47,542 nucleotides of DNA from positions 1 to 47,542 of the forward strand of contig UQTE01000018.1 of assembly GCA_900543805.1 (NCBI GenBank), in the 5' to 3' direction. This DNA comes from an uncultured Sutterella sp. (GTDB taxonomy: Bacteria > Pseudomonadota > Gammaproteobacteria > Burkholderiales > Burkholderiaceae_F). Numbering within the stretch: the stretch's first letter is position 1; every line of letters begins with the position of its first letter. Of this stretch, positions 1 through 8,490 are shown piece by piece. The position numbers and the translations under genes are program-made. Under the pieces are notes generated by a model. It had not been told where the DNA came from, ran no database searches, and was given only the letters and a program-made list of their open reading frames with translations.

Positions 1-252
1 AAGAGTTTGACTTTCATCATGTAGGGTGAAGGCGTCGCCTTCATAGCCATTTTTTCGCCCGGTCTTTTCGCACGGCCATGCGCGTCGGCAGCCGGATCGC
101 CGACCCGATCTTCACGCGGGACCGAACCCGAAGCTCCTCGCCGTCGACGACGACCGAAGCAAAAAGAGACGAGGGCGGCCCGCAGGGATTCGTTGTCTAG
201 GGACCTCAGCGGGTCATCCGCCGCAATAATCGACGGCTTTTCTCCGGAGCGC
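1..252. other. Left-edge region without a recognisable gene
   Basis: No reading frame of convincing length or composition was found. A short perfect hairpin (TGAAGGC, three-base loop, GCCTTCA) lies at 27-43, and a T6 run follows at 50-55, which could be the end of a plus-strand transcription unit entering from outside the window. The six bases between stem and T-run make this a poor intrinsic terminator. The rest could be a promoter region or decayed sequence; I see nothing more in it. Confidence 0.4.
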
Positions 253-284
253 AAAAAAGCCCGCTTCGCGGGCGAAGCGGGCTT
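253..284 (-). terminator. Intrinsic terminator of htpX
   Basis: A 12-bp perfect stem (257-268 with 273-284) has a 4-base loop, and on the minus strand it is followed by a T6 run (the A-run at 253-258). It lies about 20 bases after the htpX stop codon, so it should end the minus-strand htpX transcript. Confidence 0.88.
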
Positions 285-304
285 CTTGAGGAATGAGAGA
301 CCGA

Positions 305-1198
305 TCAATAGCGGTGCGATTCCAGCGCGGCGATGCGGTCCTCAATCGAGGGGTGCGTCGCAAAGAGCGAGCCGATGCCGCCCGAAATCCCGAAGCCCTT
401 GACGGCGCCCGGAAGTTCGTTGGGTTCGATACCGCCCAAGCGCTGCAGAGCGCTGATCATCGGGCGTTCGTTGCCCATGATGCGCGCGGCGCCGGCGTCG
501 GCGTGGTATTCGCGGTAGCGCGAGAAATAGGCGACCACGATCCCGGCGAGCATGCCGAAGACGATGTCGAGCACCATGCTCGTCACGTAGTAGCCGATCC
601 CGGCGCGGTCCTCTTCGTTGCGAAGCACGACGCGGTCGACCACCCAGCCGATGAGGCGCGAGGCAAAGACGACGAAGGTGTTCATGACGCCCTGCAGAAG
701 GGTCTGCGTGACCATGTCGCCGTTCTTGACGTGCGAGAGTTCATGCGCGATGACGGCCTCGACTTCTTCGCGGTTCATGAGTTCGAGAAGACCCGTGGAA
801 ACCGCCACGAGGGAGCTCGACTGCGAGGCGCCCGTCGCAAAGGCGTTGGGTTCGCCCTGATAGATGCCGACTTCGGGCATCGGAAGATCCGTCTTGGCGC
901 ACTGACGGCGAATGACGTCGACGAGCCAGGCTTCGAGCCCCGGATTCGGATTGTTGGTGTCGATCATCGTGAGGCCCATGCTCATCTTCGCCATGGACTT
1001 GCTCATGAGTAGCGAAATGATCGAGCCCGTGAAGCCGACGACCATGGAAAAGACGAAGAGAGTCCCGATGTTGAGACTCTGTCCGGTCATGGTGCCGAAA
1101 TTGACGCCGAAGACCATCTGCACGACCGTAAGCACGATCGAGAGCATCAGAAAGACGGCGAGGTTCGCCAAAAAGAGAAAGCCGAAACGCTTCAACAT
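305..1198 (-). CDS. htpX: Membrane zinc metalloprotease HtpX (M48 family)
   Basis: A 297-residue inner-membrane protease of the M48B family, which degrades misfolded membrane proteins alongside FtsH. Two hydrophobic segments lie at the N-terminus (about residues 7-30 and 42-64), and the zinc motif HELSH is at 152-156 with Glu153 as catalytic base. A further hydrophobic stretch spans about 205-225, and the likely third zinc ligand is Glu230 in REYHAD. Length and order match the family (E. coli HtpX is 293 residues). It starts at an ATG and is followed by its own strong terminator. It lies downstream of lapB on the same strand with a spacer of about 150 bases, so it may have its own promoter, in keeping with the stress-inducible expression known for htpX. 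No key residue is missing. Confidence 0.95.
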   Translation of the reverse strand: MLKRFGFLFLANLAVFLMLSIVLTVVQMVFGVNFGTMTGQSLNIGTLFVFSMVVGFTGSIISLLMSKSMAKMSMGLTMIDTNNPNPGLEAWLVDVIRRQCAKTDLPMPEVGIYQGEPNAFATGASQSSSLVAVSTGLLELMNREEVEAVIAHELSHVKNGDMVTQTLLQGVMNTFVVFASRLIGWVVDRVVLRNEEDRAGIGYYVTSMVLDIVFGMLAGIVVAYFSRYREYHADAGAARIMGNERPMISALQRLGGIEPNELPGAVKGFGISGGIGSLFATHPSIEDRIAALESHRY

Positions 1199-1348
1199 GG
1201 TGGTGGTACTGTTCGATTCGAAAATGCCGGCTCTATCGTTCTGTTGTTTCCCGAGCGCTGCCGGATCGGCGCGGGAAAAGACATTCCATCATTCTAAGAA
1301 AGTGAGGGCGATTCACGAAAAACCAAGCTTCGTGAGTTGTAAAAATTC

Positions 1349-2509
1349 TCAAGCCTCGTCGATCTTGCGCGGCGGGAAGCTGTCCCAGGCGCCGCAGCCG
1401 AGGCATCCCCACGCGAAGCTCGAGGCGAGAAAGCCGCACTTCTTGCACTGATAGCGCGAAAAGCGTCGGGCGTAGCGCTGCATCATCCCCGAGAGCATCT
1501 TCGTCATCTCTTCGTTGGGAGAGACGCCCGTAGCGCCCTTGAGGTAGGCGCTGTAGGTGGCGAGCGTCGGATGCGCCTTGAGGATCTTCTCGGCGAAGAC
1601 GCGAGCCTCGTCTTCGCCCGCGAGCTTGCCGATGCGGGTGAGGATTTCGTCGACCGCGTCGGTCGCGGCCGGATCGTTGCCGCAGCGAACGAGAAAGTCG
1701 AGCGCCTCCTCCTTCTTGCCCTGCGCCACCATCGCGTCGGCGAGCTTCCCCGCAACGAGCGGCACGTATTCGGGCGCGAATTCAAGAAGACGCCGCCAGG
1801 CGGCCTCGGCCTTCGCGGCGTCCCCCGCCGCGAGCGCGATGACACCGCGCGTCACCCAGGCGCGGGGCGAATGCGCCACGGTGCGCAGGGCCTCGTCGAC
1901 GCATTCGTCCGCGAAGTCGAGGCGCTTCTGGCGCAAGGCCGTGTCGGCGAGTTCCAAATAGTAGTGGGAGATTTCCTGCGAGCGGTCCTCTTCGGCTTCC
2001 TTTTCGAGAGCGCGCGCGGTGTCGATCGCCGCCGTCCATTCGTGCTCGATGATGTAGATGCGAAGAAGCGCCCGAAGAGCGTCGAGGTGCGTGTCGGGAA
2101 TGTCGGCGAGCATGCGGTAGGCTTCTTCCGCCCGATCGAAAAGCCCCGCCGTCATGAAGTCTTCCGCCAGGGCCCGAATGGCCTCGACCCGGTCCTCCGT
2201 CGGAAGGTCGGCGTTGTTCATGAGGGACTCGTGCACGCGGATCGCGCGGGCAAACTCCCCGCGGCCGCGAAAGAGGCGTCCGAGAATGAAGTGCAGATCC
2301 GTGCGTTCGGGCTCGAGGCGCACCGCTTCGATGAAGCAGTCGATCGCCTTTTCCTCCTTTCCGGCCAAGAGCAGCGTCACGCCCTGCGAATAGGCCTCCG
2401 GCGTCTGCGTCACTTCCGCTTCGTTCTGACGTTTTTCGACGCCCCGGCTGATCCAGCCGGCCGCAAAAAGAACGGGCAACAAAATGAGATGCCAGAGTTC
2501 GAGATCCAT
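1349..2509 (-). CDS. lapB: Lipopolysaccharide assembly protein B (TPR protein, YciM)
   Basis: A 386-residue protein of the LapB/YciM family, which in E. coli sits in the inner membrane and controls FtsH-dependent turnover of LpxC, and so the rate of lipopolysaccharide synthesis. One N-terminal membrane anchor (about residues 5-20) is followed by a long array of tetratricopeptide-type helical repeats (about 30-340). A C-terminal rubredoxin-like metal site has two Cys-x-x-Cys knuckles (CKKC and CLGC), as expected for the family. I chose the ATG at 2509 rather than the in-frame TTG two codons upstream because family members begin right at the membrane segment. In many Burkholderiales lapB sits next to ihfB, with lapA between; here lapA is absent and a permease/amidohydrolase unit lies between lapB and ihfB. 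Confidence 0.92.
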   Translation of the reverse strand: MDLELWHLILLPVLFAAGWISRGVEKRQNEAEVTQTPEAYSQGVTLLLAGKEEKAIDCFIEAVRLEPERTDLHFILGRLFRGRGEFARAIRVHESLMNNADLPTEDRVEAIRALAEDFMTAGLFDRAEEAYRMLADIPDTHLDALRALLRIYIIEHEWTAAIDTARALEKEAEEDRSQEISHYYLELADTALRQKRLDFADECVDEALRTVAHSPRAWVTRGVIALAAGDAAKAEAAWRRLLEFAPEYVPLVAGKLADAMVAQGKKEEALDFLVRCGNDPAATDAVDEILTRIGKLAGEDEARVFAEKILKAHPTLATYSAYLKGATGVSPNEEMTKMLSGMMQRYARRFSRYQCKKCGFLASSFAWGCLGCGAWDSFPPRKIDEA

Positions 2510-2762
2510 GGCCAAAATCCGCTACAGAGAAAACGTGTCATTTTACAAGAAAGGACGTCTTCTTCGCGGCGCGAAAGCCCCTTCGCATCGGGCGCGGAGC
2601 GCTCCGCGAGGGCCTTTTTCCCGAAAACCCTTTCCTATTCCCTAAGGCAAACCTCCCAAAGGCTTTGCACTCCGATGAAAAAGTCCGTTTTCCCCGAACA
2701 TTCTCGGCTGTGCAAGTGGACAAACCGCGGGGAATTTGCGAAAGTAACCCCACGACAAACAA
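2510..2762. other. Intergenic region upstream of the lysine riboswitch
   Basis: This holds the 5' side of lapB (minus) and presumably the promoter for the riboswitch transcript (plus). A perfect 16-base palindrome (CGCGGAGCGCTCCGCG) sits at 2593-2608 and is followed about eight bases later by a short T-run. Its role is unknown: an operator or a hairpin in the lapB leader are both possible. I could not pick out a convincing -35/-10 pair. Confidence 0.4.
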
Positions 2763-2933
2763 GTTCGGATAGAGGCGCGGTGCGAAAGAGTAGCCGTCCG
2801 AGGGGGTGCCCGACGACGACGGCGAAAGGTCAAACCGCCGAAGCGCAAAGACCGACGGGTCTTTGAAGCTGGTTCTGCGGAGAACATCCGCAGGACTCCC
2901 GCACGCACTGCCGTGCGGAGGAGCTATCGGCCG
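2763..2933 (+). promoter_or_regulatory. Lysine riboswitch (L-box) aptamer
   Basis: The transcript here carries conserved L-box landmarks: GATAGAGG at 2768-2775, AGAGTA at 2787-2792, GAAAGGTC at 2824-2831, CCGCCGAAG from 2835, GCTGG at 2868-2872 and GGAGGAGCTATC ending at 2928. All five junction helices can be paired by hand. P1 is GATAG/CTATC (2768-2772 with 2924-2928). P2 has GCGGT/ACCGC (2777-2781 with 2834-2838) and GCCGTC/GACGGC (2793-2798 with 2818-2823). P3 is 8 bp (2846-2853 with 2858-2865), P4 is 7 bp (2875-2881 with 2887-2893), and P5 is 7 bp around 2899-2918. I could not confirm the usual L2-L3 loop contact. Known L-boxes bind lysine and repress lysine synthesis or uptake genes. This one precedes a terminator and an APC permease, so lysine should shut the operon off. 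Confidence 0.9.
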
Positions 2934-2953
2934 CTGTTTCTGCACTGTCATGG

Positions 2954-2982
2954 AGCCGCGTCGATAGATGCGGCTTTTTTGT
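2954..2982 (+). terminator. Riboswitch expression platform: intrinsic terminator
   Basis: Stem AGCCGC/GCGGCT (2954-2959 with 2970-2975) is followed by a T-run (2975-2980). Bases 2960-2967 (GTCGATAG) in the terminator loop are complementary to 2924-2931 (CTATCGGC, one G-U pair), which includes the 3' strand of riboswitch helix P1. P1 closure by lysine and this alternative pairing exclude each other, which fits transcription attenuation: lysine bound gives P1 plus terminator, lysine absent gives antiterminator. Confidence 0.8.
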
Positions 2983-3047
2983 CTCTTTTAGAAACCCTCG
3001 CGTTTACGCCGCGAAAAAAGGCGGACGCAACCCCTTGGAGACTTTCC

Positions 3048-4436
3048 GTGACAACCAACAACAACCTTTCCTCGCTGACGTCTGAAAAGACCGAGCTTCG
3101 ACGCGACGTCGGGCTCTTCGGCGGCATTTCCGTCCTGGCCGGCATCATGATCGGCTCGGGCATCTTCTACATCGGCGCCATCGTGCTACAGCGAAGCGGC
3201 ATGAGCCTCGGCCTCGCCCTTCTCGTCTGGCTCATCGGCGGCCTCGTCACCCTCATGTCGGGGATCTGCTTTGCCGAACTCGGCGCCATGATGCCGAAGG
3301 CGGGCGGCTACTACGTCTACCTGCGCGAAGCCTACGGCGAACGCGTCGCCTTCATGTGCGGCTTCGCGAACTTCTGCCTCTCCTCCTCGGGCTCGATCGC
3401 GGCGCTTGCCGTCGCCTTCGCCGCAGCGATTTCGAGCTTCGTACCGCTCGGCGAGCTCACGCAGAAGGCGATCGCCATCACGGCCATCCTGCTCCTCACG
3501 GGCGTGAACCTCTGCGGGATCCGCTTCGGCAGCCTCGTGCAGAACATCTTCATGATCCTCAAGATGCTCCCGATCCTCCTCATCCTCGTCTGCGGCCTCG
3601 TGATGGGGAACGAATCGCCCGACCTCACGTATTTCCCGGGCGAAATGCCGAGCATTCCCGAACTCTGCAGCATGGTGGGCTTCGCCGTGATCGCCACCCT
3701 CTGGGCCTATGAAGGGTGGACGAACCTCAACAACATCGCAGAGGAAATCAAGAATCCGAAGCGCAACATCCCGCTCGCGCTGATCGGCTCGATCACGGGC
3801 GTCGCGCTCCTCTACGTCCTCTTCAACTACGCCGTCTACCGCGTGCTCCCCTACGACACGATCGTCAATCTCGTCAACGGCGGGGACTTCTACCTCGGCA
3901 CGCACGCCGCGAACGAACTCTTCGGTTCGGCCGGCATGATCATCGTCGGCACCGCCATGATCCTCGCGATCTTCAATTCGCTCAACGGCTGCATCATGGT
4001 CTTCCCGCGCATGTACTACGCCATGGCCCGCGACGGCGCGCTCTTCAAGAGCTTCGCCAAGCTGCATCCGATCTCGCGCACCCCGATCAACGCGCAGATC
4101 GCCTCGGCCATCATGGCGATCATCCTCGTGAGCTCGCGCACGCTCTCCGAACTAACGAGCCTCGTCGCCGTCGTCGGCATGATCTTCCACGGCATGACCT
4201 TCTTCTCGGTGATCGTGCTGCGCCGCAAGTATCCGACGCTCGAACGCCCCTACCGCGTTTGGCTCTATCCCTTCCTCGTGATCATCATCTGCTGCGTCAT
4301 GATCGGCCTCATCGTCAACACGGTCACGAAGGATCCGGTCACCGCCGCCCTGGGCCTACTGGTGCCGCTCTTCGGTCTCGGTCTCTACGAGCTCTTCTTC
4401 AGGAAGCAGCACGACGCCCTCGAAAATCAATCGTAA
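3048..4436 (+). CDS. APC-family amino acid permease, predicted lysine-regulated
   Basis: A 462-residue permease of the amino acid-polyamine-organocation superfamily, closest in motif pattern to the LAT/SteT-like exchangers. The substrate-binding GIMIGSGIF motif is in TM1, and WAYEGWTNLN followed by EEIKNPKRNIP is in and after TM6; about twelve hydrophobic segments are visible. I chose the GTG at 3048 because GGAG lies at 3037-3040, seven bases upstream, and because the frame extending upstream overlaps the riboswitch. The lysine riboswitch and terminator immediately upstream imply that it imports lysine or a compound whose breakdown yields lysine; this is inference from regulation, since the family also carries serine, threonine, alanine and polyamines. 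It is followed after 13 bases by an amidohydrolase, probably in the same transcript. Exchange activity cannot be judged from sequence. Confidence 0.85.
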   Translation: MTTNNNLSSLTSEKTELRRDVGLFGGISVLAGIMIGSGIFYIGAIVLQRSGMSLGLALLVWLIGGLVTLMSGICFAELGAMMPKAGGYYVYLREAYGERVAFMCGFANFCLSSSGSIAALAVAFAAAISSFVPLGELTQKAIAITAILLLTGVNLCGIRFGSLVQNIFMILKMLPILLILVCGLVMGNESPDLTYFPGEMPSIPELCSMVGFAVIATLWAYEGWTNLNNIAEEIKNPKRNIPLALIGSITGVALLYVLFNYAVYRVLPYDTIVNLVNGGDFYLGTHAANELFGSAGMIIVGTAMILAIFNSLNGCIMVFPRMYYAMARDGALFKSFAKLHPISRTPINAQIASAIMAIILVSSRTLSELTSLVAVVGMIFHGMTFFSVIVLRRKYPTLERPYRVWLYPFLVIIICCVMIGLIVNTVTKDPVTAALGLLVPLFGLGLYELFFRKQHDALENQS

Positions 4437-4449
4437 TCGGAGAATCGTC

Positions 4450-6060
4450 ATGGCCACTTTGATTTACAACGCCCACATCTATCTGGAACGCGGCCGCTTC
4501 GCCGAAGCGATCCTGATCGACGACGGACTCGTCAAGGCCGTCGGCACGCTCGAGGAAGTCTCGGCCGCCGCGCCCGCCGACGCCGAACGTTGGGACGCCC
4601 GGGGCCGCACGGTGGTGCCCGGCTTCAACGACTCGCACCAGCACCTCTTCAACACCGGGATCGCGCTCGCCGACGTGCGCCTCCACACGGCGCGCAGCAT
4701 CGCCGACGTCAAGCGCATCACGCTCGAGTACATCGAGAAGAACCGCCCGACGCCCGGTACCGTGCTCCACGGCATGGGGTGGAATCACGACTACTTCACC
4801 GACGAGCACCGCATGCTCACGCGCCACGACCTCGACGACATCACGACGGACTATCCTCTCGTCTTCGAGCGCGCCTGCGGGCACGTGCTGACGGCCAACA
4901 CCCCGGCCCTGCGCCTCGCCGGCGTCACGCGCGACACGGTCGCCCCCGAGGGCGGCGCCATCGACCGCGATCCCGACGGTGAACCCAACGGCATCATCCG
5001 CGAAAACGCCCGTCCCCAGGTCCGCGCCATTCTCGGCAAGCACGACGTGGACGACACGGAAAAGCTCCTTCGCATCGCCATGGCGCACGCCGCCGAAACG
5101 GGCGTGACCTCGGTGCAGACGAACGACCTGCGCGGCGGTTCCTGGGAAACGGTGCTCGAAGCCTACAACCGTACCCAGCTGAATCCGACGGTGCGCGTCT
5201 ACCATCAGGTGAACTTCCCCAATCCCGAGGACTACCGCGCCTTCCTTGAGCGCGGCTACACGACGAACCGCGGCACTCCCTTCCACCGCTTCGGGCCGCT
5301 TAAGCTCTTCGTCGACGGCAGCCTCGGCGCGCGCACGGCCCTTCTTCGCCGTCCCTATGCGGACGATCCGACGACGAAGGGGATCGCCACCCTTACGCCC
5401 GAACAGATCGAGGCCTTCGTGTCGACGGCCGTCGAGTGCGGCTGCAGCGTCGCGATCCACGCCATCGGCGACGGCGCCGTGGAAAACGTCCTCAACTGCT
5501 ATGAAAACTACTGCCCCGACGGCACGAATCCGCTCCGCCTCGGGATCGTTCACTGCCAGATCACGGACGCCGAGCAGATCGAACGCTTCCGCCGCAGCGA
5601 CATCCTCGCCCTCGTGCAGCCGATCTTCCTGCACTATGACATGCAGATCTGCGAAGACCGCGTCGGTCCCGAACTGACGGCGACGAGCTACGCCTTCGGC
5701 ACGATGGTGAAGAAGGGCATCCACACGAGCTTCGGCACCGACTCTCCGATCGAAGACATGGCGCCGCTTGACAACCTCTACTGCGCCGTCACGCGCAAGA
5801 ACCTGCGCGGCGAACCCGAGGGCGGCTGGCTTCCCGGCGAAAAGATCGACATCTACGACGCCGTCGACTGCTACACGCTCGAGAGCGCCTACGCGAGCTT
5901 CGAAGAAAACGTCAAGGGACGTCTCTTCCCGGGCTACTACGCCGACCTCGTCGTCCTCTCGGAGGACATCTTCACGAATCCGGAAGTGACGCTTCGCACG
6001 GCGAAGGTCGACGCCACGATGGTGGGCGGCCGCTTCGTCTACGAACGAGAAGGCGCCTGA
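4450..6060 (+). CDS. YtcJ-like metal-dependent amidohydrolase
   Basis: A 536-residue enzyme of the amidohydrolase superfamily, YtcJ/LAF3-like group, which hydrolyses C-N bonds in largely unknown substrates. The metal-binding HxH lies at residues 63-65 (DSHQHL) at the end of a short N-terminal beta domain, HAIGDGAVENVL carries further barrel histidines, and the catalytic aspartate is near 431 (FGTDSP). No signal peptide is seen, so it is probably cytoplasmic. The ATG has GGAG eight bases upstream. It lies 13 bases after the lysine-riboswitch-controlled permease and ends at a strong terminator, so the two form one unit. A reasonable inference is that the permease brings in a lysine derivative (acylated or peptide-like) that this enzyme cleaves; the sequence alone does not show the substrate. 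Confidence 0.85.
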   Translation: MATLIYNAHIYLERGRFAEAILIDDGLVKAVGTLEEVSAAAPADAERWDARGRTVVPGFNDSHQHLFNTGIALADVRLHTARSIADVKRITLEYIEKNRPTPGTVLHGMGWNHDYFTDEHRMLTRHDLDDITTDYPLVFERACGHVLTANTPALRLAGVTRDTVAPEGGAIDRDPDGEPNGIIRENARPQVRAILGKHDVDDTEKLLRIAMAHAAETGVTSVQTNDLRGGSWETVLEAYNRTQLNPTVRVYHQVNFPNPEDYRAFLERGYTTNRGTPFHRFGPLKLFVDGSLGARTALLRRPYADDPTTKGIATLTPEQIEAFVSTAVECGCSVAIHAIGDGAVENVLNCYENYCPDGTNPLRLGIVHCQITDAEQIERFRRSDILALVQPIFLHYDMQICEDRVGPELTATSYAFGTMVKKGIHTSFGTDSPIEDMAPLDNLYCAVTRKNLRGEPEGGWLPGEKIDIYDAVDCYTLESAYASFEENVKGRLFPGYYADLVVLSEDIFTNPEVTLRTAKVDATMVGGRFVYEREGA

Positions 6061-6087
6061 TATCCCACTTCGCATCCCCATGCGGGA

Positions 6088-6121
6088 AAAAGGGGCGGCT
6101 CCGTCGGGAGCCGCCCCTTTT
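6088..6121 (+). terminator. Terminator of the permease-amidohydrolase operon
   Basis: A 15-bp perfect stem (6088-6102 with 6107-6121) has a GTCG loop, an A-run on the left and a T-run on the right, so it can work in both directions. It lies 27 bases after the amidohydrolase stop codon. Confidence 0.92.
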
Positions 6122-6334
6122 CTCATATCGATTCCGCGTGCGCCGCGACCTGCCCGCCGTCCCCTTTGCCCCTGGGACGAGTGAGCCGTGCACCCCCGCT
6201 TCGAAATGCCGCAGCAGTGCCCTCAGGGCGCGAGGAAGCGCCCCGGGCTCTTCCCAGCGTCGGTAACGCCGGACGGGCCTTTCGGCGCTGCGGAGGCCCG
6301 TTCCCCGGGAACGGGCGCAAAAACGACGGGCATG

Positions 6335-6369
6335 AAAAAGCCGCTGAACTTCCGAAGAAATTCAGCGGC
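6335..6369 (-). terminator. Intrinsic terminator of ihfB
   Basis: Stem GCCGCTGAA/TTCAGCGGC (6340-6348 with 6361-6369) is followed on the minus strand by a T5 run (A-run at 6335-6339). It lies about 20 bases after the ihfB stop. Between it and the amidohydrolase terminator, 6122-6330 holds only a GGGAACGGG inverted repeat near 6298-6316 and no gene. Confidence 0.85.
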
Positions 6370-6390
6370 GGAGTCTCGTGAGCTCGGGCC

Positions 6391-6708
6391 TCACTCCTTA
6401 CCGTCGTCCACCCGTTCGCGCAGTTTCTTTCCGGGGCGGAAACAAACCGTCACGCGTTCGTCGAGATCGATGAAATCTCCAACGATCGGGTTGCGCGTGT
6501 GACGCGCACGACGGTAGCGATGCGCAAAACGCCCGAAGCCTCGGATCTCGACCGGATTGCCTTGTCCAAGGACTTCGACGAGTCGGTCGGTGATGATCCG
6601 CGTGGCGGCGAGACAAAGACGCAGAGGGTACTTTGTCTCGCCGGATTCGGAGCGCAGGCGCTCACAAAGCTCGTCGCTCAGTTCGGACTTGGTCATGGTA
6701 TCCGCCAT
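6391..6708 (-). CDS. ihfB: Integration host factor beta subunit
   Basis: A 105-residue DNA-bending protein of the HU/IHF family. IHF-beta pairs with IHF-alpha, bends DNA sharply at specific sites, and serves transcription, replication and recombination. The family signature is clear: MTKSEL at the N-terminus, VEIRGFGRF in the centre, and TRNPIVGD in the DNA-intercalating arm with the proline that wedges into DNA. The ATG at 6708 has a perfect AGGAGG six bases upstream, which favours it over the ATG four codons later that matches the usual E. coli N-terminus. It lies 27 bases downstream of rpsA on the same strand, the conserved rpsA-ihfB pair, and ends in its own terminator. Confidence 0.94.
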   Translation of the reverse strand: MADTMTKSELSDELCERLRSESGETKYPLRLCLAATRIITDRLVEVLGQGNPVEIRGFGRFAHRYRRARHTRNPIVGDFIDLDERVTVCFRPGKKLRERVDDGKE

Positions 6709-6735
6709 GGCACGCCTCCTACCGAGCTAACGGAA

Positions 6736-8436
6736 TTACTTCTGTTCGAGCTTGGCCTTGAGGAGAGCGCCGAGGTTCGTCGTGCCGGTGGCGGCAGCGG
6801 CGTCGGCGTTCAGGCGATCGAGCGCGTCACGGGCTTCGGCGGCATCCTTGGCCTTGATGGAGAGCTGGATGCTGCGGGCCTTGCGGTCGATGTTCGTGAT
6901 GAGCGCTTCGACTTCGTCGCCCACGGAGAGACGCGTCGTGGCGTCTTCCACGCGTTCGGCGGCGATTTCGGAAGCACGCAGGTAGCCTTCGACGTCGTCG
7001 CCGAGGTCGATCACGGCGCCCTTGGCTTCAACGGACTTGACCGTGCCCTTCACCAGAGCGCCCTTTTCGTGGGTGCTCGTGAAGTTGCTGAACGGATCAC
7101 CGCCCATCTGCTTGATGCCGAGCGAGATGCGTTCGCGGTCGGTGTCGATGGCGAGAACGACGGCTTCGAGTTCGTCGCCCTTCTTGTACTTGCGGACGGC
7201 TTCTTCACCGGATTCGTTCCAGGAGAGGTCCGAAAGGTGAACGAGACCGTCGATGCCACCGGGCAGGCCGATGAAGACGCCGAAGTCGGTGATCGACTTG
7301 ATGAGGCCGGAGACCTTGTCGCCCTTCTTGTGGGTCTGGGCGAATTCTTCCCACGGATTGGCCTTGCACTGCTTCATGCCGAGCGAGATGCGGCGACGTT
7401 CTTCGTCGATGTCGAGGACCATGACTTCGACTTCTTCGCCGAGCGTCACAACCTTGCGCGGATCGACGTTCTTGTTCGTCCAATCCATTTCGGAGACGTG
7501 CACAAGGCCTTCGATGCCGGCTTCGATTTCCACGAAGGCACCGTAGTCGGTGATGTTCGTGACCTTGCCGAAGAGGCGGGTGCCCTGCGGATAGCGACGG
7601 GAGATGCCGATCCACGGATCTTCGCCGAGCTGCTTGAGGCCGAGCGAAACGCGGTTCTTTTCCTGGTCGAACTTGAGAACCTTGGCTTCAAGTTCCTGAC
7701 CGACCGTGACGACTTCGCTCGGGTGACGAACGCGACGCCAGGCGAGGTCGGTGATGTGGAGAAGACCGTCGATGCCGCCGAGGTCGACGAAGGCACCGTA
7801 GTCGGTGATGTTCTTGACGATGCCCTTGACGATGGCGCCTTCCTTGAGCGTTTCGAGCAGCTTGGCGCGTTCTTCGCCCATGTTGGCTTCGACGACGGCA
7901 CGGCGCGAAACGACGACGTTGTTGCGCTTGCGGTCGAGCTTGATGACCTTGAATTCGAAGGTCTTGCCTTCGTACGGGGTCGTGTCCTTGACGGGACGCG
8001 TGTCGACGAGCGAGCCCGGGAGGAAGGCACGAATGCCGTTGGTCATGACGGTGAGACCGCCCTTAACCTTGCCCGTGACCGTACCGGTGACGAGTTCACC
8101 GCTTTCGAGAGCCTGTTCGAGGTTCATCCAGGCGGCGAGACGCTTGGCCTTGTCGCGGCTGAGGATGGTGTCGCCGTAGCCGTTTTCGACGGATTCGATG
8201 GCGACGGAAACGAAGTCGCCCGGCTGGACGGTCACTTCACCGCGGTCATCCTTGAATTCTTCGATGGGCACGTAGGCTTCGCTCTTGAGGCCGGCGTTGA
8301 CGACGACGAAGTTGTAATCCACGCGGATCACTTCGGCGGTGACGACTTCGCCCTGACGCATTTCGTGACGGGCAAAACTTTCTTCGAGCAGCTCGGCGAA
8401 GGATTCGGCGGGCTTGTTGGTTTCGTTGATGGACAT
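6736..8436 (-). CDS. rpsA: 30S ribosomal protein S1
   Basis: A 566-residue ribosomal protein with six tandem S1 (OB-fold) RNA-binding domains. It brings mRNA to the 30S subunit, above all mRNAs with weak Shine-Dalgarno sequences. The repeated signatures ([22 protein letters not shown], shortened here, and its relatives ending in SLGLKQ or SLGMKQ) are visible in domains 3 to 6; domains 1 and 2, which hold the protein on the ribosome, are more diverged as usual. I chose the ATG at 8436 (MSINETNK) because homologues begin there and because the longer frame would read into the upstream terminator. No Shine-Dalgarno sequence is visible before it, as in E. coli rpsA, where S1 represses its own translation. 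It is followed by ihfB. Confidence 0.96.
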   Translation of the reverse strand: MSINETNKPAESFAELLEESFARHEMRQGEVVTAEVIRVDYNFVVVNAGLKSEAYVPIEEFKDDRGEVTVQPGDFVSVAIESVENGYGDTILSRDKAKRLAAWMNLEQALESGELVTGTVTGKVKGGLTVMTNGIRAFLPGSLVDTRPVKDTTPYEGKTFEFKVIKLDRKRNNVVVSRRAVVEANMGEERAKLLETLKEGAIVKGIVKNITDYGAFVDLGGIDGLLHITDLAWRRVRHPSEVVTVGQELEAKVLKFDQEKNRVSLGLKQLGEDPWIGISRRYPQGTRLFGKVTNITDYGAFVEIEAGIEGLVHVSEMDWTNKNVDPRKVVTLGEEVEVMVLDIDEERRRISLGMKQCKANPWEEFAQTHKKGDKVSGLIKSITDFGVFIGLPGGIDGLVHLSDLSWNESGEEAVRKYKKGDELEAVVLAIDTDRERISLGIKQMGGDPFSNFTSTHEKGALVKGTVKSVEAKGAVIDLGDDVEGYLRASEIAAERVEDATTRLSVGDEVEALITNIDRKARSIQLSIKAKDAAEARDALDRLNADAAAATGTTNLGALLKAKLEQK

Positions 8437-8490
8437 GAGTTGATGTAATACACACCCGCGGGACGATCCCTTGGGCGGAGTTAAAGGGAT

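Noticed and set aside
60..185. Possible S4-like peptide on the minus strand ending near 45
   Set aside because: The frame is closed by a stop upstream after about 42 codons and has no start or ribosome site. The resemblance is too short to support a gene or pseudogene.
1199..1348. Terminator between lapB and htpX
   Set aside because: Only a weak, interrupted stem can be drawn, without a T-run.
6298..6316. GGGAACGGG inverted repeat as a terminator
   Set aside because: No T-run follows on either strand, and both neighbouring genes already have better terminators.
6499..8448. A 649-codon plus-strand frame opposite rpsA
   Set aside because: It shows repeats only because it mirrors the S1 domains of rpsA. 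The rpsA reading is certain.
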